This document shows, piece by piece, positions 1 through 8,142 of a DNA stretch of 61,601 nt. The DNA comes from Planctomycetaceae bacterium (GTDB lineage Bacteria > Planctomycetota > Phycisphaerae > Phycisphaerales > SM1A02). A model generated the notes under the pieces. The model was not told where the DNA came from and made no database searches. It was given only the letters and a program-made list of their open reading frames with translations. The translations under genes were made by a program, and so were the position numbers. Numbering within the stretch: position 1 is the stretch's first letter; every line of letters begins with the position of its first letter. The stretch spans positions 1 through 61,601 of the forward strand of contig CANLMX010000009.1 of the NCBI GenBank assembly GCA_947492385.1, read 5' to 3'.

Positions 1-149
1 TCAATGGCGACGGCACGGTCGACGGCCAAGACCTGGGCATCCTGCTCGGCTCGTGGTCGGGCACTGGCCCTGCGGACCTGAACGGCGACGGCACGGTCGA
101 CGGCCAGGACCTGGGCATCCTGCTCGGCTCGTGGGGCACGCCCGGCTGA
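1..149 (+). CDS. C-terminal end of a secreted protein with dockerin-like NGDGTVDGQDLG repeats (partial)
   Basis: The reading frame is open from base 3 and ends at TGA 147-149; the start lies outside the window. It encodes two copies of the motif NGDGTVDGQDLGILLGSW followed by GTPG and the stop. Such Asp/Gly-rich repeats at the C-terminus resemble the calcium-binding loops of dockerin type I and are common at the ends of secreted planctomycete proteins. A related but diverged pair ends the metalloprotease at 52112-54379. The catalytic or structural part is not visible, so no function can be assigned. The tail may anchor or sort the protein at the cell surface, which is inference. Confidence 0.7.
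   Translation, partial: NGDGTVDGQDLGILLGSWSGTGPADLNGDGTVDGQDLGILLGSWGTPG
3..134 (+). repeat. Two near-identical 54-nt tandem repeats encoding the dockerin-like motif
   Basis: Bases 3-56 and 81-134 are direct repeats, 78 bases apart, that differ at two synonymous positions (aat/aac and caa/cag). Identity at DNA level, not only at protein level, points to recent duplication or gene conversion. The equivalent repeats in the gene at 52112-54379 are clearly diverged. Confidence 0.8.
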
Positions 150-213
150 TCCGCCCCGTCCCACCCAACCCACCTCACACGCTCACGCCACGCTTCCACC
201 AGGAAAGGGAACC

Positions 214-1071
214 ATGCTGCACGAACGTCCGTCATCCCGCGCCTTCACCATCGTGGAGTTGATGGTCACCGTCGGCATCATCGCCCTCCTCATCGGCATC
301 CTGTTGCCTGGGCTCGGCATGGTGCGGGCCACCGCGAACGCCACGAAGAGCCAGTCGAACCTACGCCAGTGGGGCATCGGCACCATCGCCTGGGCGGGGA
401 TCAACGAGGAGCGGCTGCCATGGGAAGGCCTCAAGGAGGCGAGCAGCATGCACCTCAACCTCGCGGTGCCGCAGTACTGGGCGAACGCGGTGCCCCCGAT
501 GGTTGGCCAGCGGCCCTACAAGGACATCTCGTCCGAGGCCTTCACCGCCCAGAAGAACGTCGACCAGTTCACCGACTCGGACTCGGTGTTCATCGACCCA
601 TCGGCGAATCCCGAGAACCCGGACCCGTGGGGCTTCGGCCAGCCCGGCTCCGGTGGGGTGCGCCAGCAGTTCTATTTCAACTACGTGCCCAACAGCCAGC
701 TCAACAACACGATGCTGCGCGACGCGAACCTGCAGGACTACTCGCCCGACGCCGCGATGCGCCTGGCGCAGATCGCGTACTCGGACCGCACCGTGCTGAT
801 GCTCGAGATGCGCGCGAACAAGGATGAGCTCCCGAACTCGGATCCGTTCTACGGCAACGACCTGCAGCGCCACCGCAGCGACTGGAAGCGTTTCGCGGCC
901 CGCCACTACAAGGGCGGCCACATCATGTTCGCTGACGGCCACGTCGCGTGGGTGCTGAACGAGGAGGCCACCACCAACTCCGCGGGCAACCGCAACCCGA
1001 ACCATCCCCAGGGCGACTGGAACACCAACAAGCTGATCTGGGATCCGCTCGGGCCTGCGACGGACGAGTGA
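214..1071 (+). CDS. Prepilin-type N-terminal cleavage/methylation domain protein with H-X9-DG motif
   Basis: A 285-residue protein with a type IV pilin/type II secretion signal: a short basic leader, then AFTIVELMVTVGIIALLIG with Glu at +5 from the likely cleavage site (about residue 10), and a hydrophobic helix to about residue 34. Near the C-terminus His231 followed by nine residues and Asp241-Gly242 (HYKGGHIMFADGHV) is the H-X9-DG motif of the large planctomycete pseudopilin family. AGGAAAGG at 201-208 precedes the ATG at 214. It is probably a pseudopilin or cell-surface filament subunit; its partner system is not in the window. It follows the end of a dockerin-repeat protein gene in the same direction, 64 bases downstream. 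Confidence 0.85.
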   Translation: MLHERPSSRAFTIVELMVTVGIIALLIGILLPGLGMVRATANATKSQSNLRQWGIGTIAWAGINEERLPWEGLKEASSMHLNLAVPQYWANAVPPMVGQRPYKDISSEAFTAQKNVDQFTDSDSVFIDPSANPENPDPWGFGQPGSGGVRQQFYFNYVPNSQLNNTMLRDANLQDYSPDAAMRLAQIAYSDRTVLMLEMRANKDELPNSDPFYGNDLQRHRSDWKRFAARHYKGGHIMFADGHVAWVLNEEATTNSAGNRNPNHPQGDWNTNKLIWDPLGPATDE

Positions 1072-1092
1072 CCTCCGCGATGACGTTTGCTC

Positions 1093-1125
1093 CCGCGGCC
1101 GTCGGCCCCGTGCCGGCGGCCGCGG
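1093..1125. terminator. GC-rich hairpin between convergent genes
   Basis: Arms 1093-1105 and 1113-1125 can form a 13-bp stem (one G-T wobble) with a 7-base loop. It lies in the 72-base gap between the convergent pseudopilin gene and the cupredoxin gene. There is no strong T-tract, so it is a candidate bidirectional terminator or RNA 3' end stabiliser. Confidence 0.45.
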
Positions 1126-1143
1126 TTCGTTGGGTGTCCAAGG

Positions 1144-1992
1144 TCACTTGGCCGGCGCGGCGACCTTGACCTTTCCGTTCATCATGCGCCAGTGGCCCGG
1201 GTAGGTGCAGACGTAGGGGTACGTGCCGGGCTTCGAAGGCACCGCCCAGTGCAGCGTGCCCGTGGCGCCCGGGTCTACCAACCCCATCGCGGCGATGACC
1301 GACGGCAGGTCGGGCACGAACTGCCGAGCCTTGCCCACGGCGGTCTCGCCCATCTTGTCGCCGGCGACGCCGACCTCGCTCAGCTTGCCGGGAAGGGTCA
1401 CCAGCAGGTTGTGCTGCATGGTGTCGGGATTCTCGAGGGTGAACCGGATCACCTCGTTCGGCACGGCCTTCACCTCGATCACGTCGTACTTCATCGCACC
1501 GGGCACGGCCTTCAGCGCGACGGTCCGGACGGCAACCTCACGCCACCGTTCGGGACGCGTCTCCTTGGGCAGTGCGGCGATCGTGCGGAGCGCCGCCACG
1601 CGTCCCGGGTTTCCCTCGACCGCCATGGCGTCGAGCCGCACGATCGCGGCGGGGTCCTTGGCGACCGCATCCGCCATGCCGGCGAGCAGGTCCTCGAGGT
1701 CCCGCGTCGCACCGCACGTGCCGCCGCATGCGGCGATCGCGTCGATCACGGCCGCGTGCGGTGCCGAGCCCGTGGACTTCGCGACCGCTTCGGCCGCACG
1801 CCTGCGCAGTTCGGGCGCGACGCCGTTCTCGGAGAGCATCCGCGCGGCAGCGGCGGCGTCGGCCGAGGGATCCTTCGCCACGAGTGCCGCGAGGTCGGCA
1901 GGCGCAGCGGGCGGCACCAATCGCGCAGGCGGGGTGGGCGTCGGCTCGGCCGCGAAGGCGGCCATGGCCACCAGGATGGTCGTGGGCAGCAT
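1144..1992 (-). CDS. Secreted blue-copper (cupredoxin/auracyanin-like) domain protein
   Basis: A 282-residue exported protein. The start at 1992 gives a signal-like peptide (MLPTTILVAMAAFAA) and avoids overlapping the upstream gene, which stops at 2016. Residues about 20-150 form an Ala-rich, probably helical region with no recognised domain. Residues about 160-282 are cupredoxin-like: His194 in MQHNLLVTLPG, then Cys262, His267 and Met270/271 in VCTYPGHWRMMNGKV, matching the type 1 copper ligand set. In this family the domain carries out periplasmic electron transfer. It is probably co-transcribed with the beta-propeller gene 23 bases upstream. The electron partner is unknown. Confidence 0.8.
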   Translation of the reverse strand: MLPTTILVAMAAFAAEPTPTPPARLVPPAAPADLAALVAKDPSADAAAAARMLSENGVAPELRRRAAEAVAKSTGSAPHAAVIDAIAACGGTCGATRDLEDLLAGMADAVAKDPAAIVRLDAMAVEGNPGRVAALRTIAALPKETRPERWREVAVRTVALKAVPGAMKYDVIEVKAVPNEVIRFTLENPDTMQHNLLVTLPGKLSEVGVAGDKMGETAVGKARQFVPDLPSVIAAMGLVDPGATGTLHWAVPSKPGTYPYVCTYPGHWRMMNGKVKVAAPAK

Positions 1993-2015
1993 GGCCGCGA
2001 GCCTACCGATCCTCG

Positions 2016-3548
2016 TCACGGCTGAGGTGCCGCACGCGTCGGCACCATCACCTCCCACGTCGTGGTCGTGCCGCTCACCTCGTTGCACGCCACCAGCATG
2101 GGGCGACCGTTCGGGCTCGCGCTCGCCGGGATGAAGAGCAATCCCTCGGGCCCGAGGTCACCCGCCGCGGCGAGGTCCTTCTTCGGGTCGGCCGCGGGAT
2201 CACGCCGGTGCACGCTTCCGAGCAGTTCGGGCGCGCGTGGATCCGTGACGTCCCAGGTCATGATCCCCCCGCTGCGTTCGAGGCCGCAGAAGAGCAACGT
2301 CCGTCCCGCGACCTCTCCGATCGCAAGACCCTCGGGTTCGGGTCCACGCGCGGTGCTGCGCGCATCCGAGGCCTTGGCGACCATGGGGGCGTCGAGCGCC
2401 ACCGTGCGCTCGACCTGGTCTCCGGAGTCCCACACAAGGGCAATGTCCTCGCCGCGCAGTTCCCAGATCGAGATGCCCCGGCCGCCGAATGCGACCAGGC
2501 GTTCCGCGACGCCGTCGCCGTCGCGGTCGCTGGCGGGTCGGCTGACGGTAAGCCCGCCGAGCGCAGTGGCATCCTTCGTGTCAGTGCCCGTGCCCGCGAC
2601 GGCCGCGCACCGTGCGGCGAGCTCCGGCGCGAGCGCGAGGTCCGCGACCTTCGAGCGCTCGTCGAACGACGGCCCTTCGCGCCACTCGCCCTCCTCGGTC
2701 ACCGCGAACCACGTCGTGCCTCCATGCGTCCACGAGACCACGGTGTCCGGCTGCCGCAACCCCAGCACCGGCCATGGACGCGGCTTCGTTGCCTTGTCCG
2801 CGGCGCTCGCATCGAGCCCCGATCGTGCGAAGTCCTTGAGGCCAAGCGGGTGCACGCGGCGTGCGGTGGCGGTGTCGAGATCGATGACCGCGACCGCGTT
2901 CGCCTCCTGGATGCCGACGATGGCGGTTCGTCCATCCTGCGTGATCGACACGTATTCAGGCTCGAGCTGCCTTCGCACCGGAGCGCCCGGCACGGGAAGG
3001 TGTGCGCCTGATGCCTCCAGTTCGGCCTGGCGACCATCGAACGCGTCGAACCGCGCCGTGCGAACCAAGGCCTTCATGGGTCCACCACGGAGGTCGATGA
3101 TGCTGATGGATCCGTCGGGGTCACCCGTGGCCGTCATCTCGCCCTCGTTGGCGACGACCAGCCGCGAACCGTCCGGCGTGAACGTGCACATGTCGGGGCC
3201 ATGGCCCACTTCCACGGCGGCGATGGTCGTCCCGTCGGGTCGCAGGAATCGCACGTGGCCCGGCCCACCATCCTCGTCGGGCACCGCGACGGCGATCACG
3301 TCGCCGGACACCGCGACCGAGGTCGGCGCCGGCATCGCGTGCGTGGCGACGCGCACCGGCCGAGCGGGATCGCGGATGTCGATCACGTCGAGACCCGCGG
3401 CACCGTTCACCACCCACAGCGAGCGCGTGGGCGCGTGGTAGGCGGCGATCTCGCTGGCGCTGCGGTCGTGCAGGCCGGTCGCATGGGTGCCGAGGTGCCG
3501 CAGCGGTGGGTCTGCCGCGAGCATGAGCATGGCCAGGGGTACGAGCAT
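2016..3548 (-). CDS. Secreted beta-propeller protein, choice-of-anchor I / LVIVD-like
   Basis: A 510-residue protein. The chosen start at 3548 gives a short hydrophobic leader (MLVPLAMLMLAAD); the upstream part of the open frame is low-quality Arg/Pro-rich sequence. The body has repeated beta-propeller blades, for example LWVVNGAAGLDVIDIRDP, EYVSITQDGRTAIVGIQEAN and LVWDSGDQVER. These resemble the choice-of-anchor I family, often found in extracellular proteins with or without a phosphatase module. No catalytic module and no C-terminal anchor are visible. It is divergent from the SpoU gene, with only 68 bases between the two start codons. Function is unknown; extracellular binding or scaffolding is inferred. 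Confidence 0.7.
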   Translation of the reverse strand: MLVPLAMLMLAADPPLRHLGTHATGLHDRSASEIAAYHAPTRSLWVVNGAAGLDVIDIRDPARPVRVATHAMPAPTSVAVSGDVIAVAVPDEDGGPGHVRFLRPDGTTIAAVEVGHGPDMCTFTPDGSRLVVANEGEMTATGDPDGSISIIDLRGGPMKALVRTARFDAFDGRQAELEASGAHLPVPGAPVRRQLEPEYVSITQDGRTAIVGIQEANAVAVIDLDTATARRVHPLGLKDFARSGLDASAADKATKPRPWPVLGLRQPDTVVSWTHGGTTWFAVTEEGEWREGPSFDERSKVADLALAPELAARCAAVAGTGTDTKDATALGGLTVSRPASDRDGDGVAERLVAFGGRGISIWELRGEDIALVWDSGDQVERTVALDAPMVAKASDARSTARGPEPEGLAIGEVAGRTLLFCGLERSGGIMTWDVTDPRAPELLGSVHRRDPAADPKKDLAAAGDLGPEGLLFIPASASPNGRPMLVACNEVSGTTTTWEVMVPTRAAPQP

Positions 3549-3616
3549 GGCGGTATGGTCCCCGGGCGTGCGCAGGAGCGGGATCGCAAACGCATCCTGA
3601 ACGCATTCTGAACACC

Positions 3617-4471
3617 ATGAACCCGGTCCTGATCCACGACCCGAACGACCCCCGGCTCGAGCCCTACCGCTCGGTGCGCGACCGCGATGCGCGTGGCGTG
3701 GACGGCCGTCCAGGGTTGTTCGTGGGGGAGAGCCCGCTGGTGATCGAGGCGATGCTGCGGTCGCCGGTCGAGACGCTTTCGGTGCTCGCGAGCGAGCGCC
3801 AGCGCGAACGCGCCGTGGCGTTGGTGCATGCATCGGCACCGTGGCGTGCGGGTCGTGCGGATCCCATGATCCTGCTCGCGGCCGACGAGGTGCTCGACTC
3901 GGTCGTCGGGTTCGCGATTCACCGTGGGTTCCTCGCGGTGGGCCGCCGGCCGCCGGAGCGGACCGTCCGCGAGGTGGTGCCGGCGTCGGGCGACGCGCTC
4001 ATCCTTGTTGTCGAGGACATCAACAACATCGACAACATCGGCCAGCTCTTCCGGAACGCCGCGGCCTTCGGGTGCGCGTGCGTGGTGCTCTCGCCTTCAT
4101 GCCACGATCCGCTGTACCGCAAGAGCCTGCGCGTGAGCTGCGGACACGCGCTGCGCGTGCCGTGTGCGCGCAGTGATGCCTGGGCCGCCGATCTTGCGTG
4201 GCTGCGCGACGAGGCGGGGTGTGCGGTGGTCGGCGCCACGGGTCACGGGGCGTGCACGCTCGTCGAGGCGGCGCGGGCGCTCGAGGGGCGCACGCCGCGT
4301 CGCATCGCGGTCGTGGTGGGCGCCGAGTTCGCGGGACTCAGCGACACCGCCCTGGCTGCGTGCACACATCGCGCACGGATTCCGATGGCCGAAGGGGTCG
4401 ATTCACTGAACGTCGGGGTGGCGGCCGGCGTATTCCTTGCGCGGCTTGCCGAGCGCCCGGTCGCGGGTTGA
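3617..4471 (+). CDS. TrmH/SpoU-family RNA 2'-O-methyltransferase
   Basis: A 284-residue SPOUT-class methyltransferase that would use S-adenosylmethionine to methylate a ribose 2'-OH in tRNA or rRNA. All three SpoU motifs are present: EDINNIDNIGQLFRNAAAFG at about residues 132-151, VVVGAEFAGLS at about 232-242, and IPMAEGVDSLNVGVAAGVF at about 255-273. These form the trefoil-knot cofactor site. The N-terminal 110 residues match the substrate-binding extension of the family (GLFVGESPLVIEAML). The exact RNA target cannot be told from sequence. The ATG at 3617 lies just after the divergent gene's start region. Confidence 0.88.
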   Translation: MNPVLIHDPNDPRLEPYRSVRDRDARGVDGRPGLFVGESPLVIEAMLRSPVETLSVLASERQRERAVALVHASAPWRAGRADPMILLAADEVLDSVVGFAIHRGFLAVGRRPPERTVREVVPASGDALILVVEDINNIDNIGQLFRNAAAFGCACVVLSPSCHDPLYRKSLRVSCGHALRVPCARSDAWAADLAWLRDEAGCAVVGATGHGACTLVEAARALEGRTPRRIAVVVGAEFAGLSDTALAACTHRARIPMAEGVDSLNVGVAAGVFLARLAERPVAG

Positions 4472-4570
4472 CCGGACGGCACGGATCGGGCGTCGTGGGC
4501 CCTGATAACGCAATTTTCGATCCCGACCGGTTTTTCGCGAACCGTGGCGGAGGGAGGTCGTACGCACGTC

Positions 4571-5746
4571 ATGCACCCCTGGCTCTCACGGTCCATCGTG
4601 GCGTGCGTCCTCGCCTCCTCGTCCGCTGTGTGGGCGGACGGCCTGCCGTCCGGTTCAGGGCAGACGCTGCCCCCGGACGTGCAGGAGGCGGTGAGCCACG
4701 CCAAGAACCTCTCGCGCGCCTTCCGTGCCGTCGCCAAGCATGCTGCGCCCTCGGTGGTTTCCATCGAGGTGGTGCCGCCCTCCCGGCCCGGCGCCATCCG
4801 CATGACCCCCATGGGTCCCATGCAGATGCTGCCGATGCAGGTGCCGCAAGGCATGGGCACGGGCTTCGTGGTCAGCGACAACGGGCACGTGGTCACGAAC
4901 AACCACGTCGTCCGCATGGGTGGCAGGATTCGCGTGAAGCTCCACGACGGCCGCGAGGCCGACGCCGCGCTCGTCGGCACCGACGCGGAGACCGACCTCG
5001 CCGTGCTGAAGGTCGACCTGCCTGACCTGGTCCCGATCGCCTTCGGGGACAGCGATGCGGCCGAGGTCGGCGACTGGGTGATCGCGCTCGGTGCGCCTTT
5101 CGGGCTGCGCGACTCCGTGACGGCCGGCATCATCAGCGCGAAGGGCCGCGAGGTGGGGCTGAGCCCGCTCGAGAGCTACCTACAGACCGACGCCACCATC
5201 AACCCCGGGAACTCCGGCGGTCCGCTCGTCGACATGGACGGGCGCGTCGTGGGCATCAACACCGCCATCGAGAGCCGCAGCGGCGGCTCGGACGGCATCG
5301 GCTTCGCGATTCCCGCCACCATGGCGCGCGACGTGGTCGATTCGATCATCGCCGGAAGTGCGCCGGCGCGCGGATTCCTCGGGGTGCAGATGCAGCCCGT
5401 GGCCGTGCGCCGCGCCTCCGGCACGGTCGCCGACGGCGGCGTGATGGTCGCCTCGGTGGTCGAGGACGGTCCTGCGGCGCGTGCCGGCATCGAGCCCGGC
5501 GACGTGATCGTCCGCGTGAACGGGACGCCGACCCCCGACATGCGGCGCGTGATGCGCCAGATCCGGCTGTGCAAGCCCGGCACCGAGTGCGTCGTCGAGG
5601 TGATGCGCGACGGCGAGTCCATCGAGGTGAAGGCCATGCTCGACGATGCGCCGCGCTCGGTCGCGGCCGCCGGAGCGCCCGTCGCCCCGCAGGCCGCTCC
5701 GGTGGCGCCGCGCATCATCGTCCCCGACCGGCTGCGCAGCCAGTGA
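4571..5746 (+). CDS. HtrA/DegP-type trypsin-like serine protease with one PDZ domain
   Basis: A 391-residue envelope protease. The start at 4571 is chosen because it is followed by a signal peptide (MHPWLSRSIVACVLASSSAVWADG) and preceded by GGGAGG at 4552-4557. The catalytic triad is visible as His112 (TNNHVV), Asp142 (AETDLAVL) and Ser215 (NPGNSGGPLVD). A single PDZ domain follows (RGFLGVQMQPVAV ... GIEPGDVIVRVNG), then a Pro/Ala-rich tail. Proteins of this family degrade or hold misfolded exported proteins. A His/Met/Pro-rich insert (RMTPMGPMQMLPMQVPQG) precedes the first protease strands and is unusual; it might sit in the regulatory LA-loop region. Confidence 0.9.
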   Translation: MHPWLSRSIVACVLASSSAVWADGLPSGSGQTLPPDVQEAVSHAKNLSRAFRAVAKHAAPSVVSIEVVPPSRPGAIRMTPMGPMQMLPMQVPQGMGTGFVVSDNGHVVTNNHVVRMGGRIRVKLHDGREADAALVGTDAETDLAVLKVDLPDLVPIAFGDSDAAEVGDWVIALGAPFGLRDSVTAGIISAKGREVGLSPLESYLQTDATINPGNSGGPLVDMDGRVVGINTAIESRSGGSDGIGFAIPATMARDVVDSIIAGSAPARGFLGVQMQPVAVRRASGTVADGGVMVASVVEDGPAARAGIEPGDVIVRVNGTPTPDMRRVMRQIRLCKPGTECVVEVMRDGESIEVKAMLDDAPRSVAAAGAPVAPQAAPVAPRIIVPDRLRSQ

Positions 5747-5845
5747 CCTCCGCGCGCATTGCGCGCACCGAACCCCACGACCCCGGCCCGTGCCGCGAAG
5801 CGGCCGGGCCGGGTGTGCGTGCGGACCTACGATGCGGATCCCCCG

Positions 5846-6985
5846 ATGCAGCACGCGCGCGTTCCCGCCACGTTCGACGTTCCCCTCTCGGTCCCGTTCC
5901 GGCACCGGGTGACGTTCACGCGTGGCGCGCTGGAAGCGGGAAACCCATCGCTGGCCGACGCGCTCGCGGGATCAGCGCGCTGCGTCGCGTTCGTCGACGA
6001 GGGCGTCGCGCAGGCGCATCCCGAGTTCGGCTCACGCCTGGCGGCGTACCTGCGTGCGCTTGACGGGATGCCGGAGCTCGCCTGCGTCGAGTCGGTCCCG
6101 GGCGGCGAACGCTGCAAGCGTTCCATGGAGGTGCCCGATCGCGTGGTGCAGGCCGTCGACCGGCACCGGATCGACCGCCAGAGCTGTGTGATCGCGGTGG
6201 GGGGCGGGGCGGTGCTCGACGCCGTCGGGTTCGGGGCCGCGATCGCGCATCGCGGGTGCCGCCTGGTGCGGATGCCGACCACGACGCTCTCGCAGGACGA
6301 CGCCGGCATGGCAGTCAAGAACGGGATCAACGCGGGGGGAAAGAAGAACTTCGTCGGGGCGTTCGCCGTCCCGCATGCGGTCCTCTGCGACGAGGCGCTG
6401 CTCGAGTCGTCGCCCGGTTGGAGCTGGCTCGGAGGGTTCAGCGAGGCCGTCAAGATCGCGTTGCTGCGCGACCCGGGGCTCTTCGAGCGGATCGAGCGCG
6501 ATGCCGCGGCGATCGTCGCGCGCGACATGGCCGCGGCGATGCCTGTCGTGGTGCGCAGCGCGGAGCTCCACTACCGGCACATCGTGCTCGGCGGCGACCC
6601 GTTCGAGGTGCGGAGCGCACGACCGCTCGACTACGGGCACTGGCTTGCGCATCGCCTCGAGGGCCTCACCGACGGCGAACTCCCGCACGGCCAGGCCGTG
6701 GCGATCGGCGTTGCAATCGACACGATGTACTCCGTGCATGCGGGACTGCTGGACGCAGCTTCGGGGGCGCGCGTCGTCGCCGTGCTGCGCGCGCTCGGGC
6801 TTCCCACCTCGCACCCGCTGCTCGCCGACCTCGGCGCGGTCGAGGCGGGCCTCGAGGAGTTCCGCGAGCACCTCGGCGGCCGGCTGACCATCACGCTCTT
6901 GCGGTCGATCGGAGAGGGCATCGAAGTCCACGCCATCGACCCTTCGCTGCTGCGTCGCGCGGTGCTCGACGCGGCGGCCACCTAG
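5846..6985 (+). CDS. eboD: EboD-like member of the 3-dehydroquinate synthase family
   Basis: A 379-residue sugar-phosphate-cyclase-fold protein. It keeps the NAD-binding GGGAVLD motif and likely metal ligands Glu200 (FSEAVK), His265 (YGHWLAH) and His281 (LPHGQAVAIG). The usual AroB segment with GGKxxxN is replaced by DDAGMAVKNGINAGGKKNF, the form seen in the EboD branch and not in shikimate-pathway AroB. The downstream neighbour is EboB-like, which supports this reading. The start at 5846 is chosen by homology to the family's N-terminal FTRGALEAGNPSL; an in-frame ATG at 5759 would add a poor Arg/Pro-rich leader. The substrate of EboD is unknown. A true dehydroquinate synthase cannot be fully excluded. 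Confidence 0.75.
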   Translation: MQHARVPATFDVPLSVPFRHRVTFTRGALEAGNPSLADALAGSARCVAFVDEGVAQAHPEFGSRLAAYLRALDGMPELACVESVPGGERCKRSMEVPDRVVQAVDRHRIDRQSCVIAVGGGAVLDAVGFGAAIAHRGCRLVRMPTTTLSQDDAGMAVKNGINAGGKKNFVGAFAVPHAVLCDEALLESSPGWSWLGGFSEAVKIALLRDPGLFERIERDAAAIVARDMAAAMPVVVRSAELHYRHIVLGGDPFEVRSARPLDYGHWLAHRLEGLTDGELPHGQAVAIGVAIDTMYSVHAGLLDAASGARVVAVLRALGLPTSHPLLADLGAVEAGLEEFREHLGGRLTITLLRSIGEGIEVHAIDPSLLRRAVLDAAAT

Positions 6986-6995
6986 ACTTGCGCCC

Positions 6996-7307
6996 ATGGC
7001 ACCAGGCGTGAATGGAAGCGGCACGCCGATGACCCGCACACAGGTCGTCGATGCGTACTTCATGGAGCACCGCGCGCGACTGCTCGACGTGGCCGCGTTC
7101 CTCGACCGCGTCGATCGTGCCGCCGTGGGTGACGACGACTTCCGCATGCGCGCGTTCCGTGCTGCGGTTTCCATCCTCGGCGACGGCCGGCCGGATCGCG
7201 CGCGCCGCGTGCTCGAGCTCCTGAGCGATCCATCCACGGACCTGGTCGCGAAGGCCGGCATGAAGGGCGCGACCGGCGCGCACGATCCCGCGAAGGGCGG
7301 TGGTTGA
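6996..7307 (+). CDS. Small helical protein in the EboA position of an ebo-like operon
   Basis: A 103-residue protein (or 92 residues from the ATG at 7029, which has GGAAG about 10 bases upstream). It starts 10 bases after the eboD-like stop and overlaps the GTG of the eboB-like gene by 8 bases. It looks all-helical, with [20 protein letters not shown] and a second helix pair around [20 protein letters not shown]. In Ebo clusters the gene at this place is often EboA, a helical protein of unknown function, but that is usually longer (about 200-250 residues). I cannot confirm homology, so the call rests on position and coupling. Confidence 0.6.
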   Translation: MAPGVNGSGTPMTRTQVVDAYFMEHRARLLDVAAFLDRVDRAAVGDDDFRMRAFRAAVSILGDGRPDRARRVLELLSDPSTDLVAKAGMKGATGAHDPAKGGG

Positions 7308-8142
7308 CGTGTACATCGACCCACACGTCCACATGGTCAGCCGCACCACGGACGATTACGTCCGCATGGCGCGAGCTGGTTGCGTCGCGATCACCGAGCC
7401 GGCATTCTGGGCCGGGTACGACCGTTCGAGCCCCAAGGGCTTCTTTGACTACTTCCGCCAGTTGACGGAATTCGAGCCGCGCCGGGCCGCCCAGTACGGC
7501 ATCCGCCACCACACGTGGCTCTGCATCAATCCCAAGGAAGCCGAGGATCCCGTCTTCGCCCGCGAGGTGATCGGCCTGATCCCGGGATTCCTGGAGCGCG
7601 AGAACGTCCTGGGGATCGGCGAGATCGGGCTCAACAAGAACAGCCGTAACGAGCTCGAGATTCTCGAGGCGCACCTGCAGCTTGCGAGCGACCACGGCCT
7701 GCTGGTGCTGGTGCACACGCCCCACCTGGAGGACAAGCTGAAGGGCACGCGCCTCATCATGGACGCCATTCGGCGCTTTCCGAAGCTGGATCCGGGCCGC
7801 GTGCTCATCGACCACGTCGAGGAGCACACGGTGGGGCACGTCCTGGACCGTGGCTTCTGGTGCGGCATGACGCTGTATCCCGACACCAAGTGCACGCCGC
7901 AGCGCGCCGTGGACATCATCGAGTGCTGGGGCAGTGAGCGCATCTGGATGAATTCCGCCGGCGACTGGGGGCACAGCGACCCGATCGCGGTGCCGAAGGC
8001 CCAAATGGAGATGCGCCGGCGCGGCCACCTCGAGTCGCTCGTCCGGCGGGTCACGTTCGAGAACCCGGAGCGCTTCCTCTCGCAATCGGGGCGCTTCAGC
8101 GCGCAGCCCCTGCGCCCGACGGCGCCGGACGTCACGCGATGA
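7300..8142 (+). CDS. eboB: EboB-like TatD-family metal-dependent hydrolase
   Basis: A 280-residue TIM-barrel hydrolase starting at GTG 7300 (an alternative GTG lies at 7309). It carries the TatD metal site: HVH in [10 protein letters not shown], Glu in GIGEIGLNK, His in VLVHTPH, His in VLIDHVEEH and Asp in [10 protein letters not shown]. The [12 protein letters not shown] segment is typical of the EboB subgroup and not of the DNase TatD. It overlaps the small upstream gene by 8 bases and shares ATGA with the MFS gene, so the group is translationally coupled. In the family, EboB is one of six cytoplasmic proteins needed for transport of a metabolite precursor; its own reaction is not known. 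Confidence 0.8.
   Translation: MVDVYIDPHVHMVSRTTDDYVRMARAGCVAITEPAFWAGYDRSSPKGFFDYFRQLTEFEPRRAAQYGIRHHTWLCINPKEAEDPVFAREVIGLIPGFLERENVLGIGEIGLNKNSRNELEILEAHLQLASDHGLLVLVHTPHLEDKLKGTRLIMDAIRRFPKLDPGRVLIDHVEEHTVGHVLDRGFWCGMTLYPDTKCTPQRAVDIIECWGSERIWMNSAGDWGHSDPIAVPKAQMEMRRRGHLESLVRRVTFENPERFLSQSGRFSAQPLRPTAPDVTR

Noticed and set aside
5846-6985. Annotation as shikimate-pathway AroB
   Set aside because: The signature segment differs from AroB and the neighbours are ebo-like, although catalysis of a related reaction is possible.
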